DNA from: Sediminibacterium ginsengisoli
Lineage (GTDB): Bacteria > Bacteroidota > Bacteroidia > Chitinophagales > Chitinophagaceae
Assembly (NCBI GenBank): GCA_945901845.1
Contig: CAMDLR010000009.1
Coordinates: forward strand, 1 to 64,000
Direction of reading: 5' to 3'
DNA: 64,000 nucleotides
The first letter of the stretch is position 1. Each line of letters starts with the position of its first letter. The position numbers and the translations under genes are program-made. This document shows positions 1-8,425 of this stretch, one piece after another. Below the pieces are notes generated by a model. That model saw only the letters and a list, made by a program, of their open reading frames with translations, had not been told where the DNA came from and searched no databases.

Positions 1-387
1 GGGATTGTCTTTACTAAGGATTCAAAGAACATGTTCTTTATAGACACACCAGCTCGTACCATAGCAAAATATAAATACCACCTAGAATCTGGTTCATGTG
101 AGTATATAAATGATCTGGTTCATTTTCAAGGCGCAGGTCTACCAGACGGTATGGATATGGATGAAGATGGTAATCTCTGGGTTGCAGAATGGGGTGGATA
201 TTGTGTGTCGATATGGAATTCTTTTACAGGAGAAAATATGGGAAAAGTTGAGATCCCTTTAGAAAATGTTACTTCGGTTTGTTTTGATGATCATAAAAAC
301 CTCTATGTGACCACAGCAAGTTCAAATGCACAGGGAGAAAAAAAAGGTGGAGCAGTATTTTACGTTAAAATAAGAAAGGATGCTTAA
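1..387 (+). CDS. SMP-30/gluconolactonase-like protein, C-terminal part (5' end outside window)
   Basis: The frame is open from the first base, so this is the last ~128 residues of a longer protein. It reads like the final blades of the SMP-30/gluconolactonase/regucalcin six-bladed propeller: a 'DTPARTIAKYKY' strand, then 'LPDGMDMDEDGNLWVAEWGG', matching the family's G-x-PDG-x-x-x-D-x-x-G-x-x-W signature, and a last blade 'NVTSVCFDDHKNLYVTTA'. Family members hydrolyse sugar lactones with a bound divalent metal; the substrate here is unknown. The stop overlaps the start of the following glycosyltransferase by 8 bp, so the two are probably translated together, which suggests a role in making or modifying a sugar acid for the glycan. 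An internal ATG at 31 is not the real start, because homology-like sequence runs upstream of it. Confidence 0.85.
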   Translation, partial: GIVFTKDSKNMFFIDTPARTIAKYKYHLESGSCEYINDLVHFQGAGLPDGMDMDEDGNLWVAEWGGYCVSIWNSFTGENMGKVEIPLENVTSVCFDDHKNLYVTTASSNAQGEKKGGAVFYVKIRKDA

Positions 388-1603
388 GAACAAACCACGG
401 ATCAGCGTGATCGTACCTATTTATAATGTTGCTTCATTCCTGCCTAAGTGTATTGAAAGTATCCTTCATCAGTCTTTTGCTGATTTTGAATTGATCCTGG
501 TTAACGATGGTAGTCATGATAATTCTCATAACATCTGTTTGAGTTACCAGGAAAAAGATAAAAGGATCACTATCATTAATAAAACAAATGGTGGCTTACT
601 AAGCGCAAGAAAGGCCGGACTTGAAACTGCACGTGCTGAATTTATTTCCTTTGTTGATGGCGATGATTGGGTTGATTTTGATTTCCTCGCATCGATGTAT
701 AGGATCGTTGAGTTGCACCAGGTTGACCTGGTTATAAGTGGTCACATTAGGGCTTTTGAGGGAAGGAATGAGAAAATGACACCTTTGTATGAGCAAGGAA
801 TATATACTTTTCGTGATCTGGCAGAGCTTCTCAATAATATGTTGAATAAAAGTACTTTTTTTCAACACGGGGTGTCAACTTATGTATGGAACAAATTATT
901 CCGACGTGAATTACTTGCTGAAATTTTATTTAATGTTCCCAATGAAATTACAATGGGTGAAGATGCTGCCATTACATATTCATACATGCCACTATGTTCG
1001 AGCATAGGCATCACACATAGTTGTAATTATTTTTACAGGCAAAGGGTTAACTCAATGGTCAAGGCTATCCAGAGTAGTGAGTTAGAGAGAAGCCACTTGA
1101 TCAATTTAGTATCTTATCTTAATAATGCCTTATCAGAAAAACTTGATAAAGTAAAACTCAGGCGGAATCTGTTATACTATTTGTATTCGCAGGCATTAGT
1201 GCGTTTTGGTGGCCTGATCTCAGATTCAGAATCACATATACCTTTCAAGGGGCTGAAAAAAGGTGACCGGGTTTTGGTATACAGTTCCGGAACTTTTGGC
1301 CAGCGGTTGCTTGCATTCAATAAAATTCACAATGTCTTTCGATTAGCTTCATGGATCGATCTGGATCATATGGAAAGTAATGACCTGGGTTTACAGGTAG
1401 ATTCACCGTTTTCTAAGATCGAGAAACAATATGATTCTATTGTTATTGCCAGTATTGATGGAAGCCAGATCGAACAGATATTAAATGTTTTGTCTCTTTA
1501 TGGCTTCGATTGTTCCAAATACGTACCTTTAATCCTGGATAAAGAGTTTGTTATATCCTATTTAAGTCATATTGGATTCAATTTTAATTTTTTATATGAC
1601 TGA
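380..1603 (+). CDS. Family 2 glycosyltransferase with C-terminal Rossmann-like domain
   Basis: This 407-residue GT-A enzyme probably adds one sugar to a surface glycan from a nucleotide-sugar donor. Residues 7-115 carry the family 2 signature: 'ISVIVPIYNVASFLPKCIES', the 'VNDGSHDNS' loop and the metal-binding DGDD at 93-96. From about residue 290 a second module begins with 'KKGDRVLVYSSGTFGQ', a nucleotide-binding-like beta-alpha unit that ordinary GT2 enzymes lack. A similar module precedes the FkbM domain of the protein at 5434. The gene overlaps both neighbours by 8 bp (ATG inside the preceding stop region; its own stop inside the start of the next), so it is translationally coupled. Donor and acceptor cannot be read from sequence. 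Confidence 0.9.
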   Translation: MLKNKPRISVIVPIYNVASFLPKCIESILHQSFADFELILVNDGSHDNSHNICLSYQEKDKRITIINKTNGGLLSARKAGLETARAEFISFVDGDDWVDFDFLASMYRIVELHQVDLVISGHIRAFEGRNEKMTPLYEQGIYTFRDLAELLNNMLNKSTFFQHGVSTYVWNKLFRRELLAEILFNVPNEITMGEDAAITYSYMPLCSSIGITHSCNYFYRQRVNSMVKAIQSSELERSHLINLVSYLNNALSEKLDKVKLRRNLLYYLYSQALVRFGGLISDSESHIPFKGLKKGDRVLVYSSGTFGQRLLAFNKIHNVFRLASWIDLDHMESNDLGLQVDSPFSKIEKQYDSIVIASIDGSQIEQILNVLSLYGFDCSKYVPLILDKEFVISYLSHIGFNFNFLYD

Positions 1604-2900
1604 CAATGTTTTAAGTGGTAAAAGATTGCTGATCCTTGGCGGAAACCCCGAAACAGGGATATTGGTTGATATTGCCAACTCACTTGGTGTATATACTATT
1701 GTCGTTGATCCTAACCCAGATGCCCCTGCTAAACAAAAAGCGAAGGAACATCATGAATTTGATGGTTTTGAAGTGGATAAAATCGTTGAGTTTGCAAGAG
1801 AGAAAAAAGCAGATGGCGTACTGGTAGGTGTTGCCGATATTTTAGTGGCTCCCTATCAGGATATTTGTGAAAAGTTGAATATGCCTTGCTATGCAACAAA
1901 AGATATTGTAAAGGCATTTTGCAGTAAAGATGGCTTTAAAGAAGCTTGCAAAAAATATGGTGTTCAGGATATTCCCGGCGTTTATATCAATGATGCATCA
2001 CAGGTTACTGGCCTTAACCTGGAATTACCATTGATGGTTAAGCCTGTTGATAATGGCGCAGGTGTTGGCATGCGTATATGCTATGATAGATCAGAACTGG
2101 AAGAAGCTATCATCAAAGCATTATCTCATTCCAAGAAGGGGGGGGTATTGGTAGAGCAATACATGAACTGCGATGACATGTTTGCATATTACACATTTAA
2201 AAATGGAAAAGCATACTTATCCGCTCTTGCCGACAGGATTACAACAAAAAAACAGGGGAATTTAAGCCCCGTGTGTATGGGGGCGATATATCCATCAAAA
2301 CATGCAAAAGAATTTATAAAGAATGTAAATCCGGGAATGGTTAGTTTTTTTGAAAAACTGGGAGTGAAAAATGGTGTGTTGAATGTTCAGTTTTTTATCA
2401 AAGCCGGCCGCTTTTACGCATATGATCCCGGTTTTAGATTGCAAGGTGAAGCCCCGCACATTCATATAGCAGCTATCAATGGATTTGACCACAGGAAGAT
2501 GTTGATTAATTTTGCACTTAACGGCTCATTAGGTGTTGCAGATCTTGAAGAGCGAAATGATTGTTTATTCCGAAATAAATACGGTACCACGGTTTGGGTG
2601 CTGTTGAAAAGTGGAAAGATTGGTGAGGTGATCGGGCTTGATAAAATAAAGAACGATGAAAGTGTATCTTTCTTGCTGCAGCGGTTTAATGAAAATGATG
2701 TTGTAGAGCCCGGTATGGTAGGAACAGAACGACAGGTATTCGCAAGAATATATGCCCAATGCGATTCGTTCAAACAACTCGGGGAAAAGATCATTGAATT
2801 TCAGAAAATACTTACCATTAATGATGTTGATGGCGAAAACATGATCATAGATTGGGTAGATCCTCAAAAAATAAAAGATTATAGATCTCATGAAAACTGA
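1596..2900 (+). CDS. ATP-grasp family ligase
   Basis: This 434-residue protein has the pre-ATP-grasp Rossmann unit at its N-terminus ('KRLLILGGNPETGIL...VVDPNPDAPAK') and a carbamoyl-phosphate-synthase-like ATP-grasp fold ('LMVKPVDNGAGVGM', 'GGVLVEQYMNCDDMFAYY'). ATP-grasp enzymes join a carboxylate to an amine or thiol through an acyl phosphate. In a glycan cluster a likely job is amidating a sugar acid or attaching an amino acid, but this is inference. ATG at 1596 is preferred because it gives the 8-bp overlap seen at the previous junction; a TTG at 1572 would add eight residues with no family similarity. The 3' end overlaps the next gene by 11 bp. A run of eight G at 2138-2145 lies inside the coding sequence. 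Confidence 0.87.
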   Translation: MTDNVLSGKRLLILGGNPETGILVDIANSLGVYTIVVDPNPDAPAKQKAKEHHEFDGFEVDKIVEFAREKKADGVLVGVADILVAPYQDICEKLNMPCYATKDIVKAFCSKDGFKEACKKYGVQDIPGVYINDASQVTGLNLELPLMVKPVDNGAGVGMRICYDRSELEEAIIKALSHSKKGGVLVEQYMNCDDMFAYYTFKNGKAYLSALADRITTKKQGNLSPVCMGAIYPSKHAKEFIKNVNPGMVSFFEKLGVKNGVLNVQFFIKAGRFYAYDPGFRLQGEAPHIHIAAINGFDHRKMLINFALNGSLGVADLEERNDCLFRNKYGTTVWVLLKSGKIGEVIGLDKIKNDESVSFLLQRFNENDVVEPGMVGTERQVFARIYAQCDSFKQLGEKIIEFQKILTINDVDGENMIIDWVDPQKIKDYRSHEN

Positions 2901-3645
2901 TTCAGTTCTTACGTTAACAGGCAGGACAGCTGTTGTAACCGGCGGATCAAGAAACATTGGTCTTTCGATTGCGAAGAAATTTGCAAAAAGCGGGATGAAT
3001 GTTGCAATACTAAGTGTCTCTCAGGGTAGCGCGAATAAGGCTGCTGCTTCAATTAAGGATAATGCAATTGGAATTCAGTGTAATGTTTCAGATGTTGCTT
3101 CTGTAGAAGCGGCATTGGCAACTATTGATAAACATTTTGGCTCAATTGATGTACTTGTGAATTGCGCAGGTGTGTTGGATATGGCTAAAATTCCCGAAAT
3201 GACCGTTGAGCACTGGGATGAAGTGATGGCCATAAATGCAAGGGGAACTTTTTTCATGATCCAGCAATCAGTTAAATATCTTGAAAAAAGCAAGGCCCCA
3301 CGAATCATCAACATATCTTCTAATTCAGGTAGAATGGGTGGTTTTGAAAATGGTATGGCATACAGCGCATCAAAAGGAGCCATGATAGCAATGACCTACG
3401 GTATTGCACGCCAATTAGCCCCAAAAAAAATAACTGTAAATTGCGTTGCCCCTGGTACCATTGAATCCGATATGTTGAAAGCAAGGGATGAGGAAACTAT
3501 AAAAAGATTACTGGGCAGATTTCCTATCGGAAGATTTGGAACATCTGATGAAGTGGCTGCTGCAGTATGTTATTTTGCTAGTGAAGAAGCGGGTTTTACA
3601 ACTGGTGCAGTATTAGACGTAAATGGAGGGTTATTCATGGGATGA
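2890..3645 (+). CDS. SDR-family oxidoreductase (FabG-like)
   Basis: A classical short-chain dehydrogenase/reductase of 251 residues. It has the cofactor loop TGGSRNIG (17-24), the NCAG motif (91-94), and catalytic Ser143, Tyr158 and Lys162 in YSASK. It uses NAD(P)H to oxidise or reduce a hydroxyl or carbonyl. The fold is close to 3-oxoacyl-ACP reductase, but the neighbours (ATP-grasp, GT2, SMP-30) suggest a sugar or sugar-acid substrate. The ATG lies 11 bp inside the ATP-grasp gene, making this the fourth gene in a chain of overlapping frames. Substrate unknown. Confidence 0.9.
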   Translation: MKTDSVLTLTGRTAVVTGGSRNIGLSIAKKFAKSGMNVAILSVSQGSANKAAASIKDNAIGIQCNVSDVASVEAALATIDKHFGSIDVLVNCAGVLDMAKIPEMTVEHWDEVMAINARGTFFMIQQSVKYLEKSKAPRIINISSNSGRMGGFENGMAYSASKGAMIAMTYGIARQLAPKKITVNCVAPGTIESDMLKARDEETIKRLLGRFPIGRFGTSDEVAAAVCYFASEEAGFTTGAVLDVNGGLFMG

Positions 3646-3738
3646 TTTATTTTTTTACTTTACTCAATAATATATTTTAGGTTCGCATTATTATTTGTAA
3701 GTTTAAAAGAACAAAATTAAAAATTTAAATAAGTATCT

Positions 3739-4407
3739 ATGTTGAATTTAAAGAAAAAACTGTACGAGAAATTAAAGGGATTGGTATTTAAATATACCAG
3801 ATTAATGGATCCGAAATATTTGTATCTAGTTGAACCAATTCAATTAGCATTTCTTGTAAATTATTTAGAAAACAGCAAAAACATTGATGGATCTATTCTC
3901 GAAGTAGGGGTTGATAAGGGTATGACAACTAGATTTCTCTGTGAGTATATAAGTAAATCCAAGTCTTCAATTAAGTATTTTGTGGTAGATACATTTAATT
4001 CATTTACAGAAGATGATATAAATTACGAAGTTGAAAATAGAAGAAAACAAAAGTCTGATGCTGACTTTCTAAATTTTACTTATAATGACTTCAATGTATG
4101 GTCTTCTAAGTTTCAAGAATTTAGTTTTCTAACAGCTTATCAATCGGATTGTTCAAAATTTGATTACAATAAAATCGGTAAATTAAAATTAGTTTTTTTG
4201 GATGTTGATTTGTACTTACCAACCATTAAGGCACTTGAACTAATTTATGATAAGTTAGAACAAGGAGGTTGCATAATGGTTGATAATGTTTCTACTTCAT
4301 ATAGCATTTATGATGGTGCCCATCAAGCATACCATGAGTTCTGTAATAAGTATAATATACCAGTTCAGTATTTAGGAAATAATGCAGGTCTAATTTATAA
4401 GAAGTAA
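3739..4407 (+). CDS. Class I SAM-dependent methyltransferase (TylF/MycF-like)
   Basis: A 222-residue protein with methyltransferase motif I in 'SILEVGVDKGMTTRFL', an acidic residue after strand 2 in 'YFVVDTFNSF', and 'KLVFLDVDLYLPTIKALELI' followed by 'GGCIMVDNV', which resembles the metal-dependent macrocin O-methyltransferase (TylF/MycF) group. It probably O-methylates a sugar hydroxyl. The gene is markedly more A+T-rich than its neighbours and is set apart by A+T-rich spacers on both sides, whereas the genes before it overlap. This looks like a separately acquired cassette. Confidence 0.82.
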   Translation: MLNLKKKLYEKLKGLVFKYTRLMDPKYLYLVEPIQLAFLVNYLENSKNIDGSILEVGVDKGMTTRFLCEYISKSKSSIKYFVVDTFNSFTEDDINYEVENRRKQKSDADFLNFTYNDFNVWSSKFQEFSFLTAYQSDCSKFDYNKIGKLKLVFLDVDLYLPTIKALELIYDKLEQGGCIMVDNVSTSYSIYDGAHQAYHEFCNKYNIPVQYLGNNAGLIYKK

Positions 4408-4562
4408 AATAAATAGTATATCATTAGTATTATATAAGGTTTTAAAAAGACTTAGGCGGGTTTAGTTTCATTTATATATAATGGTGACGTTTTTAATTTG
4501 AAAAATTGACAGCACATTGTATTTAATATTCTTTATGGGTTTAAAACGTGATGGAAACATAT
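4408..4562 (+). other. A+T-rich spacer, possible promoter region
   Basis: About 150 bp of very A+T-rich DNA separates the methyltransferase from the second dehydrogenase. It holds a TTGACA at 4506-4511 followed by A+T-rich sequence, but no exact TAnnTTTG element at a convincing distance and no hairpin. It may restart transcription after the methyltransferase cassette. I see no gene in it. Confidence 0.3.
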
Positions 4563-5336
4563 ATGTCAAAAAAAATTCTTGATCAATTCAGTCTTTCAGA
4601 AAAAAAAGCAATTGTAGTTGGTGGGGCCGGAGATCTGGGCGTAGCAATGTCAGAAGCGCTTGTTGAAGCTGGGGCAGAAATTGTTATCATTGACCTTGAT
4701 GATAAAGTCTTTAGTATCTGTGAGAATTTATCCAAAGAAGGATATACAGCAACTGCTATAAAAGCGGATGTAAGTGATAGGGCACAGATCAAAAGCTCTT
4801 TTGAAACCGCTTTAAGTACATTGGGAGGAAGAGTAGATATACTGGTAAATAGCGCCGGCATACAACGAAGACATAAAAGCGAAGTTTTCCCGGAAAAAGA
4901 CTGGGATGATGTTATATCGATAAATCTAAACGCAACATTTTTTTATTGTCAGCTTGCAGCTAATGTAATGATACCAAATGGATGGGGTAAGATCATAAAT
5001 ATAGCATCCATGATGAGTTTCTTCGGTGGCATTACAATTCCTGCTTATGCTGCTTCCAAAGGCGGGGTTGCTCAATTATCAAAATGCCTTTCCAATGACT
5101 GGGCTGCAAAAGGTATTACCGTTAATGCGATTGCACCCGGATATATGGATACACAATTAAATGTCGCATTGATCAATGACCCCGTTAGAAATGCCGAAGC
5201 CTTGAACCGGATACCGATGAAAAGATGGGGAATAGGCGCAGACGTGAAAGGGCTTACCGTATTTTTAGCATCCCCGGCAAGTGATTATATATCCGGAACC
5301 GTTATCCCTGTTGATGGCGGATACCTCGCCAGATAA
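4563..5336 (+). CDS. SDR-family oxidoreductase (gluconate/deoxygluconate dehydrogenase-like)
   Basis: A second short-chain dehydrogenase, 257 residues from ATG 4563. The cofactor loop is GGAGDLG (20-26); the catalytic residues are Ser149, Tyr162 and Lys166 in YAASK. The stretch 'NSAGIQRRHKSEVFPEKDWD' resembles gluconate 5-dehydrogenase and 2-deoxy-D-gluconate 3-dehydrogenase (KduD/IdnO) enzymes, which act on sugar acids, and fits the lactonase-like gene at the start of the window. Alternative starts are GTG 4548 and ATG 4551; 4563 gives the usual N-terminal length for the family. It is not overlapped with the preceding methyltransferase, unlike the first SDR. Confidence 0.88.
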   Translation: MSKKILDQFSLSEKKAIVVGGAGDLGVAMSEALVEAGAEIVIIDLDDKVFSICENLSKEGYTATAIKADVSDRAQIKSSFETALSTLGGRVDILVNSAGIQRRHKSEVFPEKDWDDVISINLNATFFYCQLAANVMIPNGWGKIINIASMMSFFGGITIPAYAASKGGVAQLSKCLSNDWAAKGITVNAIAPGYMDTQLNVALINDPVRNAEALNRIPMKRWGIGADVKGLTVFLASPASDYISGTVIPVDGGYLAR

Positions 5337-5433
5337 CAAGCTTTAAATCGCTGAATATTTCTGTTTTATAATTTCTCACCTTTAATGATAGGATTTCCCC
5401 GGATTATTTTTTAACGCTAATAAGAATGTAATT

Positions 5434-6531
5434 ATGGTAGATATTATTTCGCAATTGAAAGAAGCAAAAAAAACGACAGACTTACCACTCTCAGACAATG
5501 AAGTGTCCGACAAATTGCGGGCAAGCGAGCTTCCGCTTTTTTTGTGGGGATGCGGCAATTATGCAGAGTATATCTATGGAATTTTAAGCAAAAATAAAAT
5601 CGCCATAGATGGGGTCTTTATTGATGCTGATCCGAAAAGCGGATTAGAATTTCATGGACACAAGGTTGTCTCATTTAAAGAGGTCGAGTCAAAATATGCG
5701 CGTATTAATATTATAAGGGGAAATGGTAATATAGAACAAGAAGTGAGATACAGGTCAATGCCGATAGTAGAGACCGTCTATAGTTTTTTTGACTTGATGG
5801 GCTTTGGGTGGCATATCAATAAAGAAAGAATTGATATGTATGCGGACACTATTAATGCCATGTACAATGTTTTTGACGACGATACATCAAGGGAAAGTTT
5901 TGCTTCTTATTTAAAGTCAAGATATTTAGGCAGCTGGATACATATTCAGCCATATGTATGTGAAAAAATGTATTTCCCTGATTTCATCGAATTAAGCGGT
6001 CATGAATCATTTATTGATTGCGGGGCTTTTGATGGGGATACCCTCAAGTTGTTCTTAAACAAGACCAGTACATGGGATAATTATTTTGCTTTTGAACCCA
6101 GCATAAAACCGTACGATGCATTGTGCAATTATATTGCTGATAATAAATTAGAAAATGTTCACACATACAAAACTGGTGTATGGAATAAAAAAACAACATT
6201 AAGTTTTGTTGAAGGGAATGACATTTCGAGAATTGTTGAGGGCAAATATGACGATGGTATCAAAATAAAAGTTGATGCGCTTGACAATATCTGCGGAAAT
6301 GTGCCGGTTACTTATATTAAGATGGACCTTGAAGGTTCTGAACTAGATGCATTGGAAGGTGCAAAGAATACGATCCTAAAAAATAAACCTAAGTTGGCGA
6401 TCTCGCTTTATCATAAAAGGGCTCACCTGGTTGATATATTTAAATTTGTATCCGGGTTGAATTTGGAATACAAATTCTATTTTAGAATTCACACCAAGGT
6501 TGGCTCCGATGCAGTATTATATGCTGTGTAA
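5434..6531 (+). CDS. FkbM-family methyltransferase with N-terminal Rossmann-like domain
   Basis: A 365-residue protein. Residues ~185-345 form an FkbM-type SAM methyltransferase: 'SFIDCGAFDGDTLKLF' is the SAM loop, and 'VTYIKMDLEGSELDALEGA' followed by 'KPKLAISLYHK' is the hallmark of the family. Residues 30-100 ('LPLFLWGCGNYAEYIYGIL...GVFIDADPKSGLEFHGHKV') are a separate nucleotide-binding-like module resembling the one fused to the GT2 at 380. FkbM enzymes O-methylate small molecules and glycans. It begins about 100 bp after the second SDR and ends 10 bp before the aminotransferase, so it is probably cotranscribed with the latter. Confidence 0.88.
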   Translation: MVDIISQLKEAKKTTDLPLSDNEVSDKLRASELPLFLWGCGNYAEYIYGILSKNKIAIDGVFIDADPKSGLEFHGHKVVSFKEVESKYARINIIRGNGNIEQEVRYRSMPIVETVYSFFDLMGFGWHINKERIDMYADTINAMYNVFDDDTSRESFASYLKSRYLGSWIHIQPYVCEKMYFPDFIELSGHESFIDCGAFDGDTLKLFLNKTSTWDNYFAFEPSIKPYDALCNYIADNKLENVHTYKTGVWNKKTTLSFVEGNDISRIVEGKYDDGIKIKVDALDNICGNVPVTYIKMDLEGSELDALEGAKNTILKNKPKLAISLYHKRAHLVDIFKFVSGLNLEYKFYFRIHTKVGSDAVLYAV

Positions 6532-6541
6532 AAAAATAGTA

Positions 6542-7696
6542 ATGGCAGAAAAATCTAAAGTTTGGCTTTCTTCTCCACATATTGGTAATAATGAACTTAA
6601 TTATGTGAATGAAGCTTTTGAAACCAATTGGATTGCTCCATTAGGGCCTCACGTAAATGCATTTGAACAAGGACTACAAGAACAAACTCAAACAAAGCAC
6701 GCTGCTGCTTTGTCTTCTGGAACTTCTGCTTTGCATTTGGCATTAATTCTTTTAGGAGTAAAGGCTGGTGATACTGTTATTTGTCAATCAATAACATTTT
6801 CCGCTTCTGCTAATCCTATTGCATATCAAGGTGCTATACCAGTTTTCATTGATTCTGAGAATGAAACTTGGAATATGGATCCTTTATTATTGAGGACTGC
6901 CTTGCAAGAAGCAAAACTTAATGGTAATTTACCTAAGGCTATTATTCCAGTTCATTTATATGGCATGCCAGCAAAAATGAATGAGATTATTTCAATTGCA
7001 AATGAATATAATGTACCACTAATTGAAGATGCAGCGGAAGCTTTAGGGGCTAGTATAAACGATAAACCTTGTGGAAGCTTTGGTGAGTTTGGTGTTTTGA
7101 GTTTCAATGGAAATAAAATAATTACAACATCTGGTGGAGGTGCTTTAATATCTGAAAATGCAGAAATGATTGAAAAGGCACGTTTTCTTGCTACTCAAGC
7201 AAGAGACTCGGCTCCACATTACCAACATTCACATATTGGTTATAATTACAGAATGTCCAATGTGCTTGCAGGTATAGGGCGCGGACAACTAGAAGTTTTA
7301 AGTGACCGCGTAGCGTCAAGGCGAAATAATTTTGAAAGATATAAGCAGTACTTTTCAAAATATAACAACCATGGTTTTGATATTAAATTTCAAGAAGAAC
7401 CAATTGGATATTTTTCAAATCGTTGGTTGACTTGTATTTTAGTTGATCCCACTGCTAACAAAGGGTTAACTCGAGAAGAAATTAGATTAGCAATGGAACT
7501 AGAAAATATTGAAACACGTCCATTGTGGAAACCAATGCATCAGCAACCGGTATTCTCGTCTTCAAAAAGTTATTTAAATGGAGTATCAGATAAATTATTT
7601 GAGAACGGATTATGTCTGCCAAGTGGTTCTAATTTAACGGAAGCAGAGTTTTCTCGAATTTTAAGTTGCTTGGATACTATTTTTGCAAAGTACTAA
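6542..7696 (+). CDS. DegT/DnrJ/EryC1/StrS-family sugar aminotransferase
   Basis: A PLP-dependent sugar aminotransferase of 384 residues. It turns a keto group on a nucleotide-linked sugar into an amine, as PglE and PseC do. PLP-site features are visible: 'LSSGTSALHLAL' at 58-69, Asp163 in 'IEDAAEALGA', and Lys192 in 'LSFNGNKIITTSGGG', which forms the Schiff base. ATG 6542 follows the FkbM stop by 10 bp; an upstream in-frame ATG at 6500 would overlap the FkbM gene and adds no family sequence. It sits 3 bp before a PglC-like transferase, the usual partner in bacillosamine-type pathways, although no PglD-like acetyltransferase is adjacent. Confidence 0.92.
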   Translation: MAEKSKVWLSSPHIGNNELNYVNEAFETNWIAPLGPHVNAFEQGLQEQTQTKHAAALSSGTSALHLALILLGVKAGDTVICQSITFSASANPIAYQGAIPVFIDSENETWNMDPLLLRTALQEAKLNGNLPKAIIPVHLYGMPAKMNEIISIANEYNVPLIEDAAEALGASINDKPCGSFGEFGVLSFNGNKIITTSGGGALISENAEMIEKARFLATQARDSAPHYQHSHIGYNYRMSNVLAGIGRGQLEVLSDRVASRRNNFERYKQYFSKYNNHGFDIKFQEEPIGYFSNRWLTCILVDPTANKGLTREEIRLAMELENIETRPLWKPMHQQPVFSSSKSYLNGVSDKLFENGLCLPSGSNLTEAEFSRILSCLDTIFAKY

Positions 7697-7699
7697 TAT

Positions 7700-8299
7700 A
7701 TGTACAAACACTTTATTAAGCCCTTAGGTGATTTTATAATTGCTTTATTCCTTTTAATAATTCTTTCTCCAATTATAATCTCAACAGCAATCTTACTTTT
7801 GATTGCTAATAATGGAAAAGTATTCTTTTTTCAACAAAGGCCTGGATTAAATAATAAGCCTTTTAAAATTGTAAAGTTTAAAACAATGAGGGATGCTTTT
7901 GAAAAAGAAGGCATTCCTTTGCCAGATGAATTACGACTTACCAAAGTTGGTGCTATTGTTAGATCAGCTTCATTAGATGAGCTTCTACAATTGATAAATG
8001 TATTAAAAGGAGACATGAGTTTGGTTGGACCTAGACCATTGTTAATGCAATATCTTCCAAGATATAGTCCAGAACAGGCTAAACGCCATAATGTAAAACC
8101 AGGTATTACTGGTTGGGCTCAGGTAAATGGCCGCAATGCAATAAGCTGGGAGCAAAAGTATAAATATGATGTTGAATACGTTGAAAAACAATCTTTGTTA
8201 TTAGATATTAAAATACTTTGGATGACTTTTATTAATGTTATACAAAGAAAAGGCATCAGTTCAGATGGTCATGTAACCATGGAAGAGTTTAAAGGATAA
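7700..8299 (+). CDS. PglC-type phosphoglycosyl transferase
   Basis: This 199-residue monotopic membrane enzyme transfers a sugar phosphate from UDP-sugar to a polyprenyl phosphate, starting glycan assembly. It is the minimal catalytic form: a hydrophobic N-terminal re-entrant helix (12-36), '[10 protein letters not shown]' at 54-63, the catalytic Asp93-Glu94 pair in 'ASLDELLQ', '[12 protein letters not shown]' at 104-115 and '[12 protein letters not shown]'. Asp-Glu falls at the same residue numbers as in Campylobacter PglC. With the aminotransferase before it, the first sugar is probably an amino sugar. It is the last gene before a terminator and is distinct from the larger WcaJ-like enzyme at 16545. 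Confidence 0.92.
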   Translation: MYKHFIKPLGDFIIALFLLIILSPIIISTAILLLIANNGKVFFFQQRPGLNNKPFKIVKFKTMRDAFEKEGIPLPDELRLTKVGAIVRSASLDELLQLINVLKGDMSLVGPRPLLMQYLPRYSPEQAKRHNVKPGITGWAQVNGRNAISWEQKYKYDVEYVEKQSLLLDIKILWMTFINVIQRKGISSDGHVTMEEFKG

Positions 8300-8326
8300 T
8301 TTCAAATTCTTTATTTTAATAATTTT

Positions 8327-8354
8327 AAACCAGGCAATAATGTCTGGTTTTTTT
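8327..8354 (+). terminator. Rho-independent terminator after the PglC-like gene
   Basis: A 9-bp stem (AAACCAGGC at 8327-8335 against GTCTGGTTT at 8342-8350, one G-T wobble) closes a 6-base loop and is followed at once by a T run. It lies 28 bp after the stop of the phosphoglycosyl transferase and ends the first glycan operon. Confidence 0.85.
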
Positions 8355-8425
8355 ATTTGCATAAGTTGTATTTTTGCTCTACCCCCGCAAAACACCATAT
8401 CACTAAATACTTTAAATAGCGCGCC

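Noticed and set aside
2462-2957. Two overlapping - strand frames in the ATP-grasp gene
   Set aside because: No similarity or signal features; the + strand gene has clear motifs through this stretch.
5465-5472. A8 tract at the start of the FkbM gene as a phase-variation site
   Set aside because: A tracts of this length are common in this A+T-rich DNA, unlike the two G8 tracts.
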